From Syngnathus acus (lineage: Eukaryota > Chordata > Actinopteri > Syngnathiformes > Syngnathidae): 64,000 bases of DNA. Below the pieces are notes generated by a model, which worked only from the letters and a program-made list of their open reading frames with translations, was not told where the DNA came from and searched no databases. The position numbers and the translations under genes were made by a program. The stretch covers positions 2,164,501-2,228,500 of the forward strand of contig NC_051101.1 in assembly GCF_901709675.1 (NCBI RefSeq), written 5' to 3'. Of this stretch, positions 44,401 to 56,453 are shown piece after piece. Position 1 is the first letter of the stretch. Each line of letters starts with the position of its first letter.

Positions 44401-47400
44401 CGGTTCATGTTTGACAACGTTTCTCCCCAGCTGATGTGGGTTGTGTATAATTTTGGAAGTAGAAAATGCTGTGGGCGGGGGAAAAATACCTTCAAATAGC
44501 AGTGAAAATACAACAAAAACAAGGTGAGTCAGCATTCATGTGGAACAATCACAAATGTCGGAAAGCTCCTTCCCAAAGTGGTACATTCCGACCACCCCCA
44601 ACACAGACGAACCCCCCCTCCCCTTTTTTTTTTAAACTTTCACTCAACCCCCGCCCGTTTCAGCCTCCAATCCAAAGTCCCTCTCAGCCAGTTGTGTGTT
44701 CCAGCCAGCGCGGTCGGTCCGCTTGACTCAGAACCTTCCTCCCCCGGTAGCCTTGACTCAGGCTTATTGCCCTCACTCAGCTGCTCAGCCCCACGCTGGC
44801 TGTTGATTGGTGCAGCGGAGAAGGAAGCCTTGGGAGTATTTATAGAGACGCTCTGGTTTACCAGAACAATAACACCCCCCCTCCCCCTCACCCCTTCGCA
44901 AACATACAAAGAGGCCACATGACTTTTAGGTTTCACGTGGGACACTTTGCACGTCGCTCACATAGAGCGATAACAAACCCAGAACATGAACTTTGCCAAT
45001 GGTGGCTCCCGACGCGGGCTCGAAACAAAATGGAGCTGCCAGGACGGCAATTAACTTTCAGGAAGTGGCCCGCAGTCAGACAGATCTTGTCCAAGTTCCT
45101 CTTGGAGTTGGGAGGGTGTGTTTACATGACAACAATAGGTTTTGCATACAGACGAATACATTGAAACACGATCTATGAGAATGTAAACAAACTGGTTTTG
45201 GGAAGCCTAATTCTGTGCCTTTGAAGGCCTTTAAGGGGCGTGAGCGCATTCGTGACCTCGGGGCTTGGCCAAATAAGTAATGTAGGTCCTTACCTGGCAA
45301 TCCTGCCTTCAACATCAGCACAATTGGATCTTTAAATGAAGACAATTTTGTTCCAAAACGCTGCCCTAACAAGCATGTTGGGACATTAAAGGGACACTGC
45401 ACGTGTAATTACTCGAGCTTGACAATGATTTGGCACAAGAGAGGATAAAGCGACAGCGGCAGCGTCTTCTTGTTTGATGTTTTTGTTATGTGGCGCACGG
45501 TCGGGCACACCCAACAGATTGGCCGTGTTTGTCGGAACAACAATTGTCGGCGCTTTGCTTTTGTCACGTACGTCAGACAATTGATGTGCTGAGGACGCGT
45601 TCGAGGTGACGGGCATGGGCCATTGCGGTGAGCGGAGCACGCCAAACGACGATTACGCAAACCTGCTATCGGCTTGGCCTTCGATTCTCCTTTCCCCGAA
45701 CGAGACATTTGAAATTTGGCCTCGGTTCTGACACCTGCTACAATTTGGTCTGGATGGCACGCCGTGGTACGGTTCATGTGTGGCGAAAGGTGTTCCCCGG
45801 GTTGTTTTTCGTCAGCCACAAGAAGAGCTTGGCGCCGTCATGTCTAATTGGCCAATTACTTGCGCAAAATAGTGCCACTCTTTGTCTTCTTCTCATTCAA
45901 TCCACGACAAAGCCGAGAATTGCTTGAATTAAAATTCTCTCCAAAACACTCATAAGCACTTTGTGCACTGTGGAGAAGGTGTGCCAACATTTTGGCCTGC
46001 ACGACACATTTAACCATCTTGTGTTATTTGCCAGATCATCAAACAAAGAAATGGAACTTGACACACTTTGGTGCAGTCTTTTGCCAAACCAAACAAAGGT
46101 TTTTTTTTTTTTAATGGGACTTACAAAAGCAGACTTGGACTGAGACGATTTGGGTTGGTTCTTTTGAAGCCATCACAATAAAAGGAAAACAAAACGGCTT
46201 CTGTTCTGAGATGAGCTTAACCAGTCCACTTTGGGCACCTTCCATTTGCGATATTGCACTTCGGACTTCTGTCATTGGAGTCAGCACCCAAATAGCTGAA
46301 GGGGCGGAGCTAGACACCTGTAGTTAATTGATCAGGTGACAGAAAATTGTCTTTGGGGGTCGAATGGGAAGTGTGCACATTTGGAGATTGCTTTAACTAG
46401 CTGTATTCTTTCCTGGAATCTATTTTTCAACTCATTTTATGTATATTGTCTTTTATACCGTTTTTTTATCGTCAAAGTAATTGTCGGATTACGTTTTTAC
46501 GTAAGCGACACAAATGAACATCACGTCCGAGGTGCGTTTGTCATCCAATTTTTCCACATTACTACAAAGGTAGGCAAGCAGTTCGGTCTGAGGCTCTTAA
46601 GTACCTAAATCTCATGGCAGAGCATTTTCTATTTTGCGCATGATTGGCTGTCATCAAAGATGAGTCATGCGTTGGTTCATTTTGAAAACATTTACGAGCG
46701 CGTCACCGTCTCATAATATGCCGCCAAAGGCAGCCCCGACCTTTTGGGGCTCACGCTGAGGCGCAAGCCAGTGCCTCCACGCCAACGTGGGGGTGAAGCG
46801 TCACTTGCGCCTTGTTGCTCCTATTAATGCAGTCACATGACCCCCCCCCCCCCCACCTCAGCAATCACACATGCACTCGCGTTCACACATTAGGAATCAA
46901 TAAATGGCTCAAGGCGGCCACGTGCGTGCGTGTTTGTTTGCTTGTTGAGTGTCGGTTGGCCCCGCCCCCGAAATCATGGACTACAGTAGGCGGGCAGGAT
47001 ACATTGATCCAATGTACACAAAGCGGAAACTCGTCACTGTTTTCCAGAAATGTCTGTTGTTTGTCTGACATGTCCTAAAAATAACATGAGCCAGCAAGCG
47101 TACTGAAACGTACGTGGGTCACTTCCGGACAGCCGTGACAAAGGACATGCGCAGGAACAAGCTCCAGTCCTGAAGCAGAGGACTTGGTGGAAACCAGACC
47201 AAAGGTCAATACACGTTTGGTCTTTTTTTTTCTAACTTACTCACCACAGCGTCGTCCTTCAGATGTTTTCAATCAGCACCAAGAGGGCATTAGCAACGCA
47301 AACATTTTTTCGAACGTATGAGTGTGATTGTGTGCCGTTTCACTGCGGCTCAACTGGGCACGCGAGAGCAACTGATGTTGATTCTGTTTTTGTTTTTTTT

Positions 47401-48750
47401 CATTGACTGGCTGAGTTTCTCAGTGGAGAGTGCCCCTCATTGCCTTATTAATACTCAAGCCTGGCCAATGTCAAACAATGACAAAGGCCTGTCCAGCGAG
47501 CGTTTACCATTTCCAGACGCATTCCCCGGACGATGGCTCGTGGGGGGGCTGCGAGGTCGTTGTCCTCAAACGGGCAACCGGCAACACGCGAGGCCTCATC
47601 GACGGACAGTGGGCGCACGGAGCGGCTCGCCGCACAGCTGTAGCTACATGGCCTAGAATAGCGCATTCCTCTGTGCTCCCCTCCTCGCGAGGGCCCACTT
47701 GCTGGTGGACGTGCACAAACAAACACAACAAAAACAAAACGTTCTGTTGATGGCCCAATTGGATTCTCACTTATTCCTCATGTCCACTTAAGGCAAGCTC
47801 GTGTCATTAGTGAAATGTCTGCTGCCTTTCAAGGCTTTTGTTGCTTCCTGTGTGTCTCGCAACACGTCTCATGTCTCCTGAGTAAAAAAAAACAAAAAAA
47901 ACAGGTCAGCTGGCCGCAGGGTCTTTTCCTATTGGGCCCTCCTCTTCCTCTCTCTTGAATAATCCGGTTGATGACATCACAGCGGCTACGTTTGCACCCA
48001 GCCAGGCAGCAAGGCTTTGGCATGAAGTCAATGGGGGAGAAGAAGAAGAGGAAAAGGAGGACACTGCCATGTAAACTGCATTTTTGTGACCAGCCAGCTC
48101 GGCACTGAAAATGAGATGTTTGCTTCAGTCAAGGTTTTATTTTTTTAAAGAAGAAAACAGAATAAGGTCATATTGCGAGTGAGCAATAACTGCATTAGGA
48201 CATGGCATAATTTCATTTGTGGAAGTCATGTTTGTACATCACTGGCTCTGTAACATCCCATGCTGTCTTGTCCACAGCCACCCTTCTAAAAATACACCGG
48301 AAGGTCATTTGTACTCAACGATTACCCAACAGTGACCAAAAAGATAACGATCATGTTTTGTTCTCGTCTTGTAACATTTCAAGCATGTTGAGTTATCACT
48401 GTGACAAAGGACAAATAATGGACAAATAATCTCTCTATCTTTCTATGTTTCTCTCTATTTCTTTCTCTATCCATCTATCTCAAGGCAAACGGTGTATTTT
48501 TTTATCATTTATTTTAGAGTGAAAACACAGCAGGGGAGGAGAGTATTTAAATGTCTTTACAGTGTCAGCGCTCTCAAGACTGCCCTTTTCTCCTTTACGG
48601 CCCTGCACAATTACACTAATGGGCCAATGGGAAGACAGGAGTCGCCCCTCCCCTCCTACCCACCGTGCCTCCGCCCCCCTCCCTCCACACGGAGATCACC
48701 GCCTTCCTTCCTCGGGAGCTTTTTAGATGTGCATAATCCCCGAGTTGACC
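35498..48750. other. Intergenic desert between the hAT element and cited4
   Basis: No exon convincingly recognised. Simple repeats: (TTTA)n at about 36143-36170, C14 at 46841-46854, several A, T and G runs. Stretches with clustered AT words and an uneven, conserved-looking texture (35500-35690, 36540-36890) could be enhancers of cited4 or ctps1, but no function can be assigned by reading. Open frames of 60-130 codons here have no family resemblance. Confidence 0.4.
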
Positions 48751-48977
48751 CAGAAAATCGTCAGTCGCTCGCTTGAAGATCAGATGCTGCAGTCTTTGTG
48801 TGCACCTCACCGGGCAATGACGTGCGGCCCCGCGGACTTCTCGCACTGAGCGAAACCCCCTTCTACCTCCCTCCCTTTCCTTCCTCAACGCAACGGATCA
48901 CCGAACCTGGACCGAACCTTGAGCGGAGTAACTTTTTAGTTGGTTTTTTTTCGGGCGGGGGGGCGGAGCTGAAGACG
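48615..48977 (+). promoter_or_regulatory. cited4: Inferred cited4 promoter and untranslated first exon
   Basis: GC- and C-rich sequence upstream of cited4. It holds a CCAAT box (about 48622), C-rich Sp1-like blocks (about 48645-48690) and a CRE half-site in CAATGACGTG (about 48816). A donor-like GTACGT follows ACG at 48977, and the acceptor TTCCCACAG ends at 49418, six bases before the start codon. A 5'UTR exon followed by a 441-bp intron is therefore likely. The transcription start is not visible; human CITED4 is, as I recall, intronless, so this intron needs confirmation. Confidence 0.45.
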
Positions 48978-49225
48978 GTACGTGGTGCACATTTTGCTGT
49001 TGTACTGAATTGCAAGACGGAGAATGTTGTCTTTTCGTCGCCGTGTGCGCGCGCATGTTCCTCGCTCGCTGTCTCCTCTGCGCGTCGCTCCATTGTTTCC
49101 TCGTTTGTGTCTATAGCGCCCTTTAAAAGATGATTATGATGATTCCGCGGCGGGGGATTGATTGGGAAGGCTCCGAATTTAGACGCGCCGCGCGTTGCAT
49201 GATGTCATTGTTCTTTGTTGCAACC

Positions 49226-49246
49226 TTGCGTGCGTGCGTGCGTGCG
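49226..49246. repeat. (TGCG)n short tandem repeat
   Basis: About five GTGC units within the inferred cited4 5'UTR intron. Confidence 0.9.
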
Positions 49247-49423
49247 AATGTGAGTGTGTCCCCCGTCTCCTGCCGCTCTATTGCATTGAATTGGACACTG
49301 AAGCCATTTTCAAACGCATGACTTATTGTCCTGCTCGTGACGAGGAAGAAGACAGCCCGTTGAGTAAATGGCGCAAGGTGAGGGCTTGCTAACAGCCCCG
49401 CATGTGTTGTTCCCACAGGAGGC

Positions 49424-50146
49424 ATGGCCGAGCACCTCATGATGCCCATGAATCACGGTTCGGCCGGCACCGGTCTTCACGCGTACCGGATGGGCATGAA
49501 CGGCCTGCAGGCGGGCCACCCGCAGCACGGCCAGCAGACGGCAGCGGCCATGCGGGCCATGCCCGGTGGCCAGATGATGCACTACGCCAGCGCCCAGGCC
49601 GGCATGGACATGCGCCAACGGCAGGGCATGGTGGCCCCCGGCGGGCCAATGAGCGGAGCCCAAATGGGGCACCACCACCAGATGATGTACAACGGGCAGC
49701 AGCAGCACCACATGCACCAGGCCCAACAGCAGCAGCAGGTCCAACACCAACAGCAGCAGCAGCACACGGCCCAGCAGAACCAGTTCATGAACGGAGGCCT
49801 GACGTCGCAACAGCTCATGGCCAGCATGCAGCTCCAAAAACTCAACACGCAGTATCACGGACACCCGCTTGGGCCCATGGGCGGCGGCGGCCACATGGGC
49901 GGCCCACCCAACCAGTACCGCATGAACCCGGCCCAGCTGGCCAACATGCAGCACATGGCGGGCCCGGCGCTGGCGCTAAACGGCATGGACGCGGACATGA
50001 TCGACGAGGAGGCGCTCACCTCGCTGGTGATGGAGCTCGGCCTGGACCGGGTCCAGGAGCTGCCGGAACTCTTCCTGGGCCAGAACGAGTTTGACTTCAT
50101 CTCGGACTTTGTCAGCAAACAGCAGCCCAGCACAGTTAGCTGCTGA
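49424..50146 (+). CDS. cited4: CITED4, CBP/p300-interacting transactivator (240 aa)
   Basis: A nuclear co-regulator that does not bind DNA itself. CITED proteins bind the CH1 domain of CBP/p300, compete with HIF-1alpha and co-activate TFAP2. The whole protein is one open frame ending at TGA. The N-terminus [12 protein letters not shown]...HAYRMGMNG is the CITED family CR1 type. Residues 134-144 ([11 protein letters not shown]) match the conserved central motif. Residues 189-240 are the acidic C-terminal CR2 transactivation domain, with the LPEL signature at 213-216 and the family ending VSC. ALTSL and LPELFLGQ favour CITED4 over CITED2. Residues 92-120 are a Gln/His-rich insert (about 49697-49783), which helps make the protein longer than human CITED4 (184 aa). 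A clean acceptor ends at 49418, so an untranslated exon probably lies upstream. Which teleost copy (4a or 4b) is not settled. Confidence 0.95.
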   Translation: MAEHLMMPMNHGSAGTGLHAYRMGMNGLQAGHPQHGQQTAAAMRAMPGGQMMHYASAQAGMDMRQRQGMVAPGGPMSGAQMGHHHQMMYNGQQQHHMHQAQQQQQVQHQQQQQHTAQQNQFMNGGLTSQQLMASMQLQKLNTQYHGHPLGPMGGGGHMGGPPNQYRMNPAQLANMQHMAGPALALNGMDADMIDEEALTSLVMELGLDRVQELPELFLGQNEFDFISDFVSKQQPSTVSC

Positions 50147-50870
50147 GACCGCCGCTGCCTCGCCGCCCCGCTTCCAACCAACGGGCCAGGCCGCACTGCC
50201 CGGCCCAATGGGACAAACGCACGGATGGTCTGTTCATCCCGTTTTGTTTTTTTTAGGCCCACCGAGCCGAGGAGCCGCGGCGCCGGGTGCGCGGAAGGAG
50301 AACTCTGCCAGCCGTCGTGGTCTACAGGGTGGCGGGGGAGGTTGTTTGACCTCCCCCGCTTCCTGGACCTGAATGTAAAAAAACAAAAGAAAGCCACTGA
50401 ACAATGTCGCCGCGTTTCCTCCGAGCTGTATTTATTTCTAATCGGATGTGGAGAAGCTCCACCTGCCGGGGGACTGCGTGATTGGTCGCCATTTGACTTT
50501 GGTTTTTCAGTTCTTTTGCCCTCCTCATCCTCCAGCTTGCTCTTCAAATAAAATCAGAAGGTCCAGAAAGGAGCCTCAATCGTACGAGGCGTGGTCCACT
50601 TTTTGAAAAGTTTGAATTTTCATTTTGTTCTCCAAAATCAACTGCTTGTACTGTTTGAAGCTGTATAACTCCGACATGTCCTCACTGTTTTGTGTTCTCA
50701 TGGAGACGTAGAAGCGCCTTAATCACGCCAATTCTTATTTATTATTAGAGGTTGTTACTAGTCGCTTCTTTTGTTTGTTTTCGGGTGGAAGAGATTTGGA
50801 AAGGAGAGAGGGGCGGGCGGTTTTGTGTAAGGTTTTGAGGATCAATAAAGATGGCCTGGATAGAAGTGTG
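50147..50870 (+). other. cited4: cited4 3' untranslated region with two poly(A) signals
   Basis: Canonical AATAAA occurs at 50547-50552 and 50844-50849, giving probable short and long 3' ends near 50570 and 50870. The proximal part contains a strong hairpin at 50332-50359. No further reading frame is credible. Confidence 0.75.
50332..50359 (+). promoter_or_regulatory. Perfect 11-bp hairpin in the cited4 3'UTR
   Basis: GCGGGGGAGGT at 50332-50342 pairs without mismatch with ACCTCCCCCGC at 50349-50359 around the six-base loop TGTTTG. Nine of the eleven pairs are G-C, so the RNA stem should be very stable. It lies 186 nt after the stop codon. A role in mRNA stability or protein binding is inferred. 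Confidence 0.7.
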
Positions 50871-51780
50871 GCCTGCTTTTCCATTCATTGCGTAGCCTCT
50901 TGCTCCCGCTGTGCAGCGCCCCCCCAAGCTACGTGCTGAGGTTCAACCTGCTGCGGCTGAGGGCACACCTCGCTTTCTACCGCCATGGAAACGCGCGTTG
51001 CAATATTTATACGGCGGAGGTACAAGTCGGCCAATGGTCGCGGACGAAATACCTGCGGGAGACCGACCCTTTTGCTCTCGATTGCTTGCAACTTGTTTGC
51101 TCTTTGTCCAGTCCTACTTTATGATTGTCAGAAATCACCAGCTGTCACAAATGATTTTTAACTGCCATCTATGCTAATGTAAGGGGATTTTCGAGTCAGC
51201 TGAAAGGCTGAACTCTCAAATGTTTCGGCGCTCGATATCAAAATTCTGAGGGTGCACTAGCTAAATTCTACAATGTACATTTTTGGGGCATTTTGGTTGA
51301 GCGACTGGATCCAAAGCATATTTTTGTCATTTGAACTGGACTTCGGGGGGGGGGGGATTTCAAGTAATATAAACTGCAATTCAAGTTGAACATGGACGTA
51401 CGTTAGGGGGTTAGGCTGCTTGCATTTGGCAAAAGAATGTGGATATTGCCACCTCTGGGAAATTGAGAATTGTCTGGCACGTGAGTTTGTTCCCGCTGAT
51501 GTTAGGACGCCGAGTGGTGGACAGGTCGCTTAAATAAACACACTTACGAATTTAGCTACTTAAAAAAAAAAACTAGCTGTAGCCAGTCAAGAGGATAAAA
51601 CTTGTATTTAACTAACAATTAGTTTCACTTACAGCACTGCAAACATTTGCTTCTTTACTGTGTGCGTGTGTGTGTTGGGGGAGGTGTGACTGGCCAAGGA
51701 ATGCTTACCTTGATGGGGGTTTAAGTGACTTAAAGCTTGTAAGCCGCGACTCACAAGAGGCCTGGTGCCTTTTCACAATG

Positions 51781-51800
51781 CACACACACACACACACACA
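51781..51800. repeat. (CA)n microsatellite
   Basis: Ten perfect CA units followed by GATAGATG. Confidence 0.95.
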
Positions 51801-51869
51801 GATAGATGCCAAAGACTTTTGAGCAAGAAATTTCAGTCGTGCGAATTTTCAAATGTTGGGGTTAAATAA

Positions 51870-51888
51870 CAGCGCCCCCATCTGGCAA
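51870..51888 (-). promoter_or_regulatory. CTCF-like motif between cited4 and scmh1
   Basis: CAGCGCCCCCATCTGGCAA resembles the reverse complement of the vertebrate CTCF consensus (AGCGCCCCC block and TGGC block agree; three central bases differ from the commonest form). Its position between two unrelated genes would suit an insulator. Match judged by eye. Confidence 0.35.
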
Positions 51889-52045
51889 GTCTGATGGTCC
51901 GAAAGGTTTTGTTGTTGCGGAGATCACCGAGGTGGTGGAATTGTATTGCGTGATAAGTTTCAAGTCATTCTCAACAAGATGTTCAGCCTTTGAAATTGTG
52001 CATTTGGGTCAAATTTGACCATTTCAATGTTTGTACCTGTTAGAG

Positions 52046-52278
52046 CAGGGGTCGGGAACTTAATGGCTCGCAAGCCAGATATGGCTCTTTTGGCGACGTT
52101 AAAAACTTTTTTGAAAAGAATACATTAGTACACTCAAAAAAATCGGTCTTAATTAAAATACATGCATTTAATTGTTTTTAACCTATCGTTTTTTTTAAAT
52201 GGTATGGCTCTCACGGGAAATTATTTTTAAAAAATGGGCATTTATGGCTCTGTCCGCCAAAAAGGTTCCCGATCCCTG
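52046..52278. mobile_element. hAT-type MITE, 233 bp, with intact target-site duplication
   Basis: The element begins CAGGGGTCGGGAAC and ends with the inverted GTTCCCGATCCCTG (one mismatch in 14). It is flanked by a perfect 8-bp direct duplication TGTTAGAG (52038-52045 and 52279-52286). An 8-bp duplication with CAG...CTG ends is diagnostic of the hAT superfamily. The word TATGGCTCT recurs inside at 52080, 52203 and 52243, as expected for subterminal transposase-binding repeats. There is no coding capacity, so it was mobilised in trans. Confidence 0.93.
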
Positions 52279-52286
52279 TGTTAGAG

Positions 52287-55200
52287 AATGTCATTTGTTG
52301 TACTTTCAGCTGGAGAAATTTCAAGTCTGTCAGACTTCCCTCTTTCCTGTGGACAACATTGAAGTAGGCTTTGTGTGTTCAAAATTCACGCGTACTTGCT
52401 GAGAAGAGCCGCCTTTTTCACGTTGATATTTTTGCAGTTTAATAACAGCTCACAAGCCCTTTTTGGGCTTGAGAAAAATGAACCAGAGATAACTTAAGTG
52501 TGAGAAATTTTCTGTCAAAGCTGCACATGATTGGAGGATGGCCGACGCGAACATTAGCCAAGAAAGCATCCGCTTATTTATTCAGGCATGTTGAGAGAGA
52601 GAGAAAAGATCGTAAAGTAGGCCGTGGCACATCGCTTAGCAACGGGCCTCCAGCATGGCGCCGATTTGGTCAGACGGTATGTGTGTGTTGGTGTGGTGCC
52701 TGATCGCATGTTGCGTGAATGTTTTACCTCCGTTAAAGCGGCAGCGCATAGTCATTTGGTTTTATAAAGATGACAACAGCTCCAACGGCTAATGGGATGT
52801 TACGATGGCCGGCTGTAATAAGGAGAAACCCGGCATTGCCACGGCGACCCTTAAATCACGTATCTTAACGGTCTGTTCTAATGCTAAGCTAACATTTTAG
52901 AATGCGTTCGTTAGCTCAACTTATTGTGTCTTGCCGTTGAAAAAATGGTGGAAAAAAGAAAAGAAAATTGATTGTGAGATTTGCACAATGGATGTCAGAG
53001 GAGGACGATCATCGGACATGATTAAAAATTCATTTTCATGGTGGATTTTTCAGGAAAAACTGGACTAGCTTATAGCTGGAAGCATAGAAAGGAGCGTATG
53101 ATCTCAAGATCAGACGTAGCATGCATTTCAATTCAAGTTTTTTCTTTTTGTTGTGAGATCAATATGGGTCGAGGTATGGAGTAATTTAAAAGATGTTACA
53201 CATATATTTTATGTATGTATATAGCTATATTGTTTATCTTAAAATGCAATAAAATTGCTATTGATGCTAATAATGGTGAATTAGGTCACTTAAGTGTCCG
53301 TTGAGGGCAGGATCCAAAATTCACCTCCTGCCACTGGTTTTGTGTCTCGCAACTCAAATTTAGAGGTGATCACTCCTTGGTGGCCGCCGGCCTCAGTCAG
53401 GATACTTCTGCTATTTGCAGCAAGTCGTCTTCCTGTGTCACCTCAACGTGTTCTCGTTTTGAGTCAGCCGGCCAAAGCCACAAGCTGACAAATAAAGCAA
53501 AGCAAAAGAGCCTCCCCCACCCACCTGCCTAACCCTATAATTCAGTGTATATACTTTTTGAACATTGACAGTTCTAGTATTCTTTGTTGGGATTTCCCCC
53601 TGTAGGTACTTTTTACAATGTCCATGGAAAAGCACCTCCTTTTATTATTTGTAGGCTGTGTTCCAGGAAAGGCCAGGCGGCCATTTGCAGCTTTGACACA
53701 TGCGCAGACCTCCGAGGAGGCCCACACATACGCGCACGCGGTCAGGCGTACAACGTGATCAAACAAAGTCAAAGAGACTCCTTAGAAGCAGAGCGGCATC
53801 GAGAGAGAAGCAGGATTCATGTCTCATGATGTCGGGTGGTGTCGGAAGACCAAGCAGCGTTTTGCACAGTTCGTCAGAATCTAAATCAAGAAAATAAATC
53901 AACTGGTCAAGGTTTGACAAGTGCTTCAGTGTTTGAAAAAAAATTTAGGACTGCTTATCTTGCAACAAATAGTATATAACGGAGAAGGTCACTTGTTCGG
54001 TTTGCAAGAACAGTGGTGCCCTCAGATCATCTTTCCCCATTGATGGAACTGCCATTCAACGATTAAAGCCTCAGCCCACGCCCCAAAATGTGAATTTAAT
54101 GCAGTTTCTTACGAGAACAATTTTCTGGTGCAGAGAAAAAGTAGACTATAATTTTAGACTACCTAAAACCACGTCTAACTTGTGGCGCAGTTGGTATAAC
54201 ATAATTCAAAAATAGGGCCCAAAAGGTGTAATGGAAGTAGATTGAAAAAAAAAACTTTTCATGTTCATTCATGGCTCATTTGCCTTTAATTTTTTTAAAT
54301 TTTTTAATCCCGATTAATATACTGTTCTTTATTATAATAAAAAAGAAATGTGTGAGATAAGACAACTGAGTTACAATATTTATTGACAACACAGGCAGGT
54401 TTCTATCTGTTTGTTTGACAGTTTCGAAGAGTGGGGGGGCGAGATGGAGCACGCTTGAACTTGTCAGACAATTTCAAGGTTTTTGTCACGTCGGCGGTTT
54501 AGGTGTTTGCAGGCGGGAAAACAGCAAGTCCCTATGGGGGACGGGGGTTAAGGTTCATTTTTATGGACTCGGGCACAACTTCCTGACACGTGACCGTTGT
54601 TTTCATGCAAGAGGCCACGGCTGGGGGAGGCGCACCCTCATCACGTTCTTTCCAGGAGACACTCAGTTGGGCTAATTGTTTTGTTTTCCACCCGCAAGCT
54701 GCTGAGGGGGCTTTAAAAGGCAGCCATGTATGGAGAACATGCAAGCCTCGGCGGCTAAGTGGCTGATTTCGGCATGTCGAGGCAGGTGACAGGTTGCCAG
54801 GCGACGGGAGACTCCTCCTCCTTCACTGCCTTCCCCAAATCTGGCCTCGCATGATTTGCCAGCTCTTTGAAGTCAAAAGCAGACGGTGTAAATAATTGAT
54901 TTACTGACGCCTTGTCGCGGCCCGAGCACGTCCAGGTACCCCCGCCACGTCTGAAGATGGTAAATATTTAAGGTACATGTGATTTACACCAGCTGCACAA
55001 AATTTTGACGGCGCAAAATTAAAATGTTATGCCTTGTTTGTATTCTGTCACCAGGTGAATTTCTTTTGTTTACAAAACACTGAGGCTCTCTGAGGCGATT
55101 TGTCAAGACTTTGTAAAAATGACGTGCACTAATTGTTTTGCTCCCAGACTCCCCCTGCAGGCCCCAAGTTAAATTTATTAAGCTACTTCCTCTCAAAACA

Positions 55201-56407
55201 CGAACTAGCCTGGCACACCATGCGTACCACCACCCTCACTCTTAAAAAAAATTTTTTTACTGCACGTAGGTTTTGTCCCGTATGTGCACATTGTGTTCAT
55301 AATTGTGTATATTTCTTACTCCTTTTCCCCTTGCTCCATATAATTCAGAGTATAGGAGCACTGAATGTTTTTTTCCACCCTGTATCTGAGATTTTGACCA
55401 ATTGCGGGCACATGTGGAATCCCCTCGGGGTTCACTGTATATTTGTGGGTGGCTAAAATTAGGTCAAGGTTCAAGGGGTTTCCCACCATTGGAATTTTAA
55501 ACTGGACGGACCGGAATTTCCGAGTGCCCATTATTCTTGAACGCCGCAGATTCTTATACATATAAAATGACACTGCAAACAACTTCTTGTCATGGCTGGC
55601 ACATCAATAAAGGCAGCGAGTCACCAGGTCAACAACCGAGCTTTATTACAAGCCCGTATACAGTTTTCTTGCTGATATTTCAAGGCACAGTCATTCCGTG
55701 GCGCTGCCTTAGCTTCCGAAGGTACCAACACAAATAATACAAGTGTCTTGACTGATAAAATTGTTTTCATTTTTCATGGGAAAAGCATTAACGCGTTGAC
55801 GCCGTAACATATTTCACAAGCCGATCAATAATGACTGAGGTCCAACTCTGCTGCGGGGGCCTTCTGGCTGAATTGCATTATGTTGCAAGGACTTCATATG
55901 ATTCTATTTACTGCGTGGACGCGCGGCTTTTATATGAGCTGGCCAGGTTGGCCTGGTCCAACATTTATGAGAGCAGAGGAGAGAAGCGCGGATCTGGCCG
56001 GTCGACTGACAGGTTCGCTTGTAGGCTCGAAGCGAGCTAAAGAGTATTAGGGCAGCCTCTGTTCTGTACACAGTGTCTTCATGAGCGCGGCTTTAAAACG
56101 ACGCGTTAATCTGGTGACAGTGGCAAGCGCATGCTTTCAAAGACAGACGAGCTGTCTGCAAGCGTGGGGGTGGAATTAATAGAAGAGAGCACGTCTTACG
56201 TGGGACTGCTCTGCTCGCTCATCAAGTAGCACAAACATCATTCATTAATTTTTTGCTGTTTTCCACTTCAACTGCTTTGTGTGCTAGCTGGACAGTAGCA
56301 GATGCCTCGACTCTTTATGAAATAGAAAAAAAGACTGTGCAATGCAGCAAGGCCAGCGGCTTGGATATTATTACCCACGCTTACCGAAGGCCGACAAACA
56401 TTCTTAC
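52287..56407. other. Intergenic block
   Basis: No gene recognised. It contains short homopolymers and a TATA-like ATATAAAAG on the minus strand at about 55929-55937 in GC-rich surroundings (55900-56040), which might be a minor promoter. AATAAA lies on the plus strand near 55606 and on the minus strand near 55644. No coding exon could be tied to any of these. Confidence 0.4.
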
Positions 56408-56453
56408 CTTCCGGGACAAACGTGGCTGTGATGAGCTTGCCCACGTACTCCAT
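56408..56453 (-). other. Unassigned exon-like segment, 46 nt
   Basis: On the minus strand a good acceptor (CCATTCTGCCCACAG) ends at 56454 and a consensus donor (GTAAGAATG) starts at 56407. The 46 nt between them read MEYVGKLITATFVPE plus one base in one frame, with coding-like third-position GC, but all three frames are open, so coding use is unproven. It is downstream of the scmh1 stop on the same strand. I do not recognise the peptide. It could be an exon of an unplaced gene, an alternative 3' exon, or chance. Confidence 0.25.

Larger units (their letters stand above)
50871..52037. other. Intergenic, cited4 to MITE
   Basis: No gene recognised. A G run at about 51346-51354, A run at about 51562-51571, and a (CA)n array at 51781-51800. 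A CTCF-like word at 51870-51888 is listed separately. Confidence 0.5.

Noticed and set aside
49310-49954. 214-codon minus-strand frame and 230-codon plus-strand frames overlapping cited4
   Set aside because: They are shadows of the GC-rich cited4 coding region in other frames; the CITED family protein is clear in the 49424 frame.
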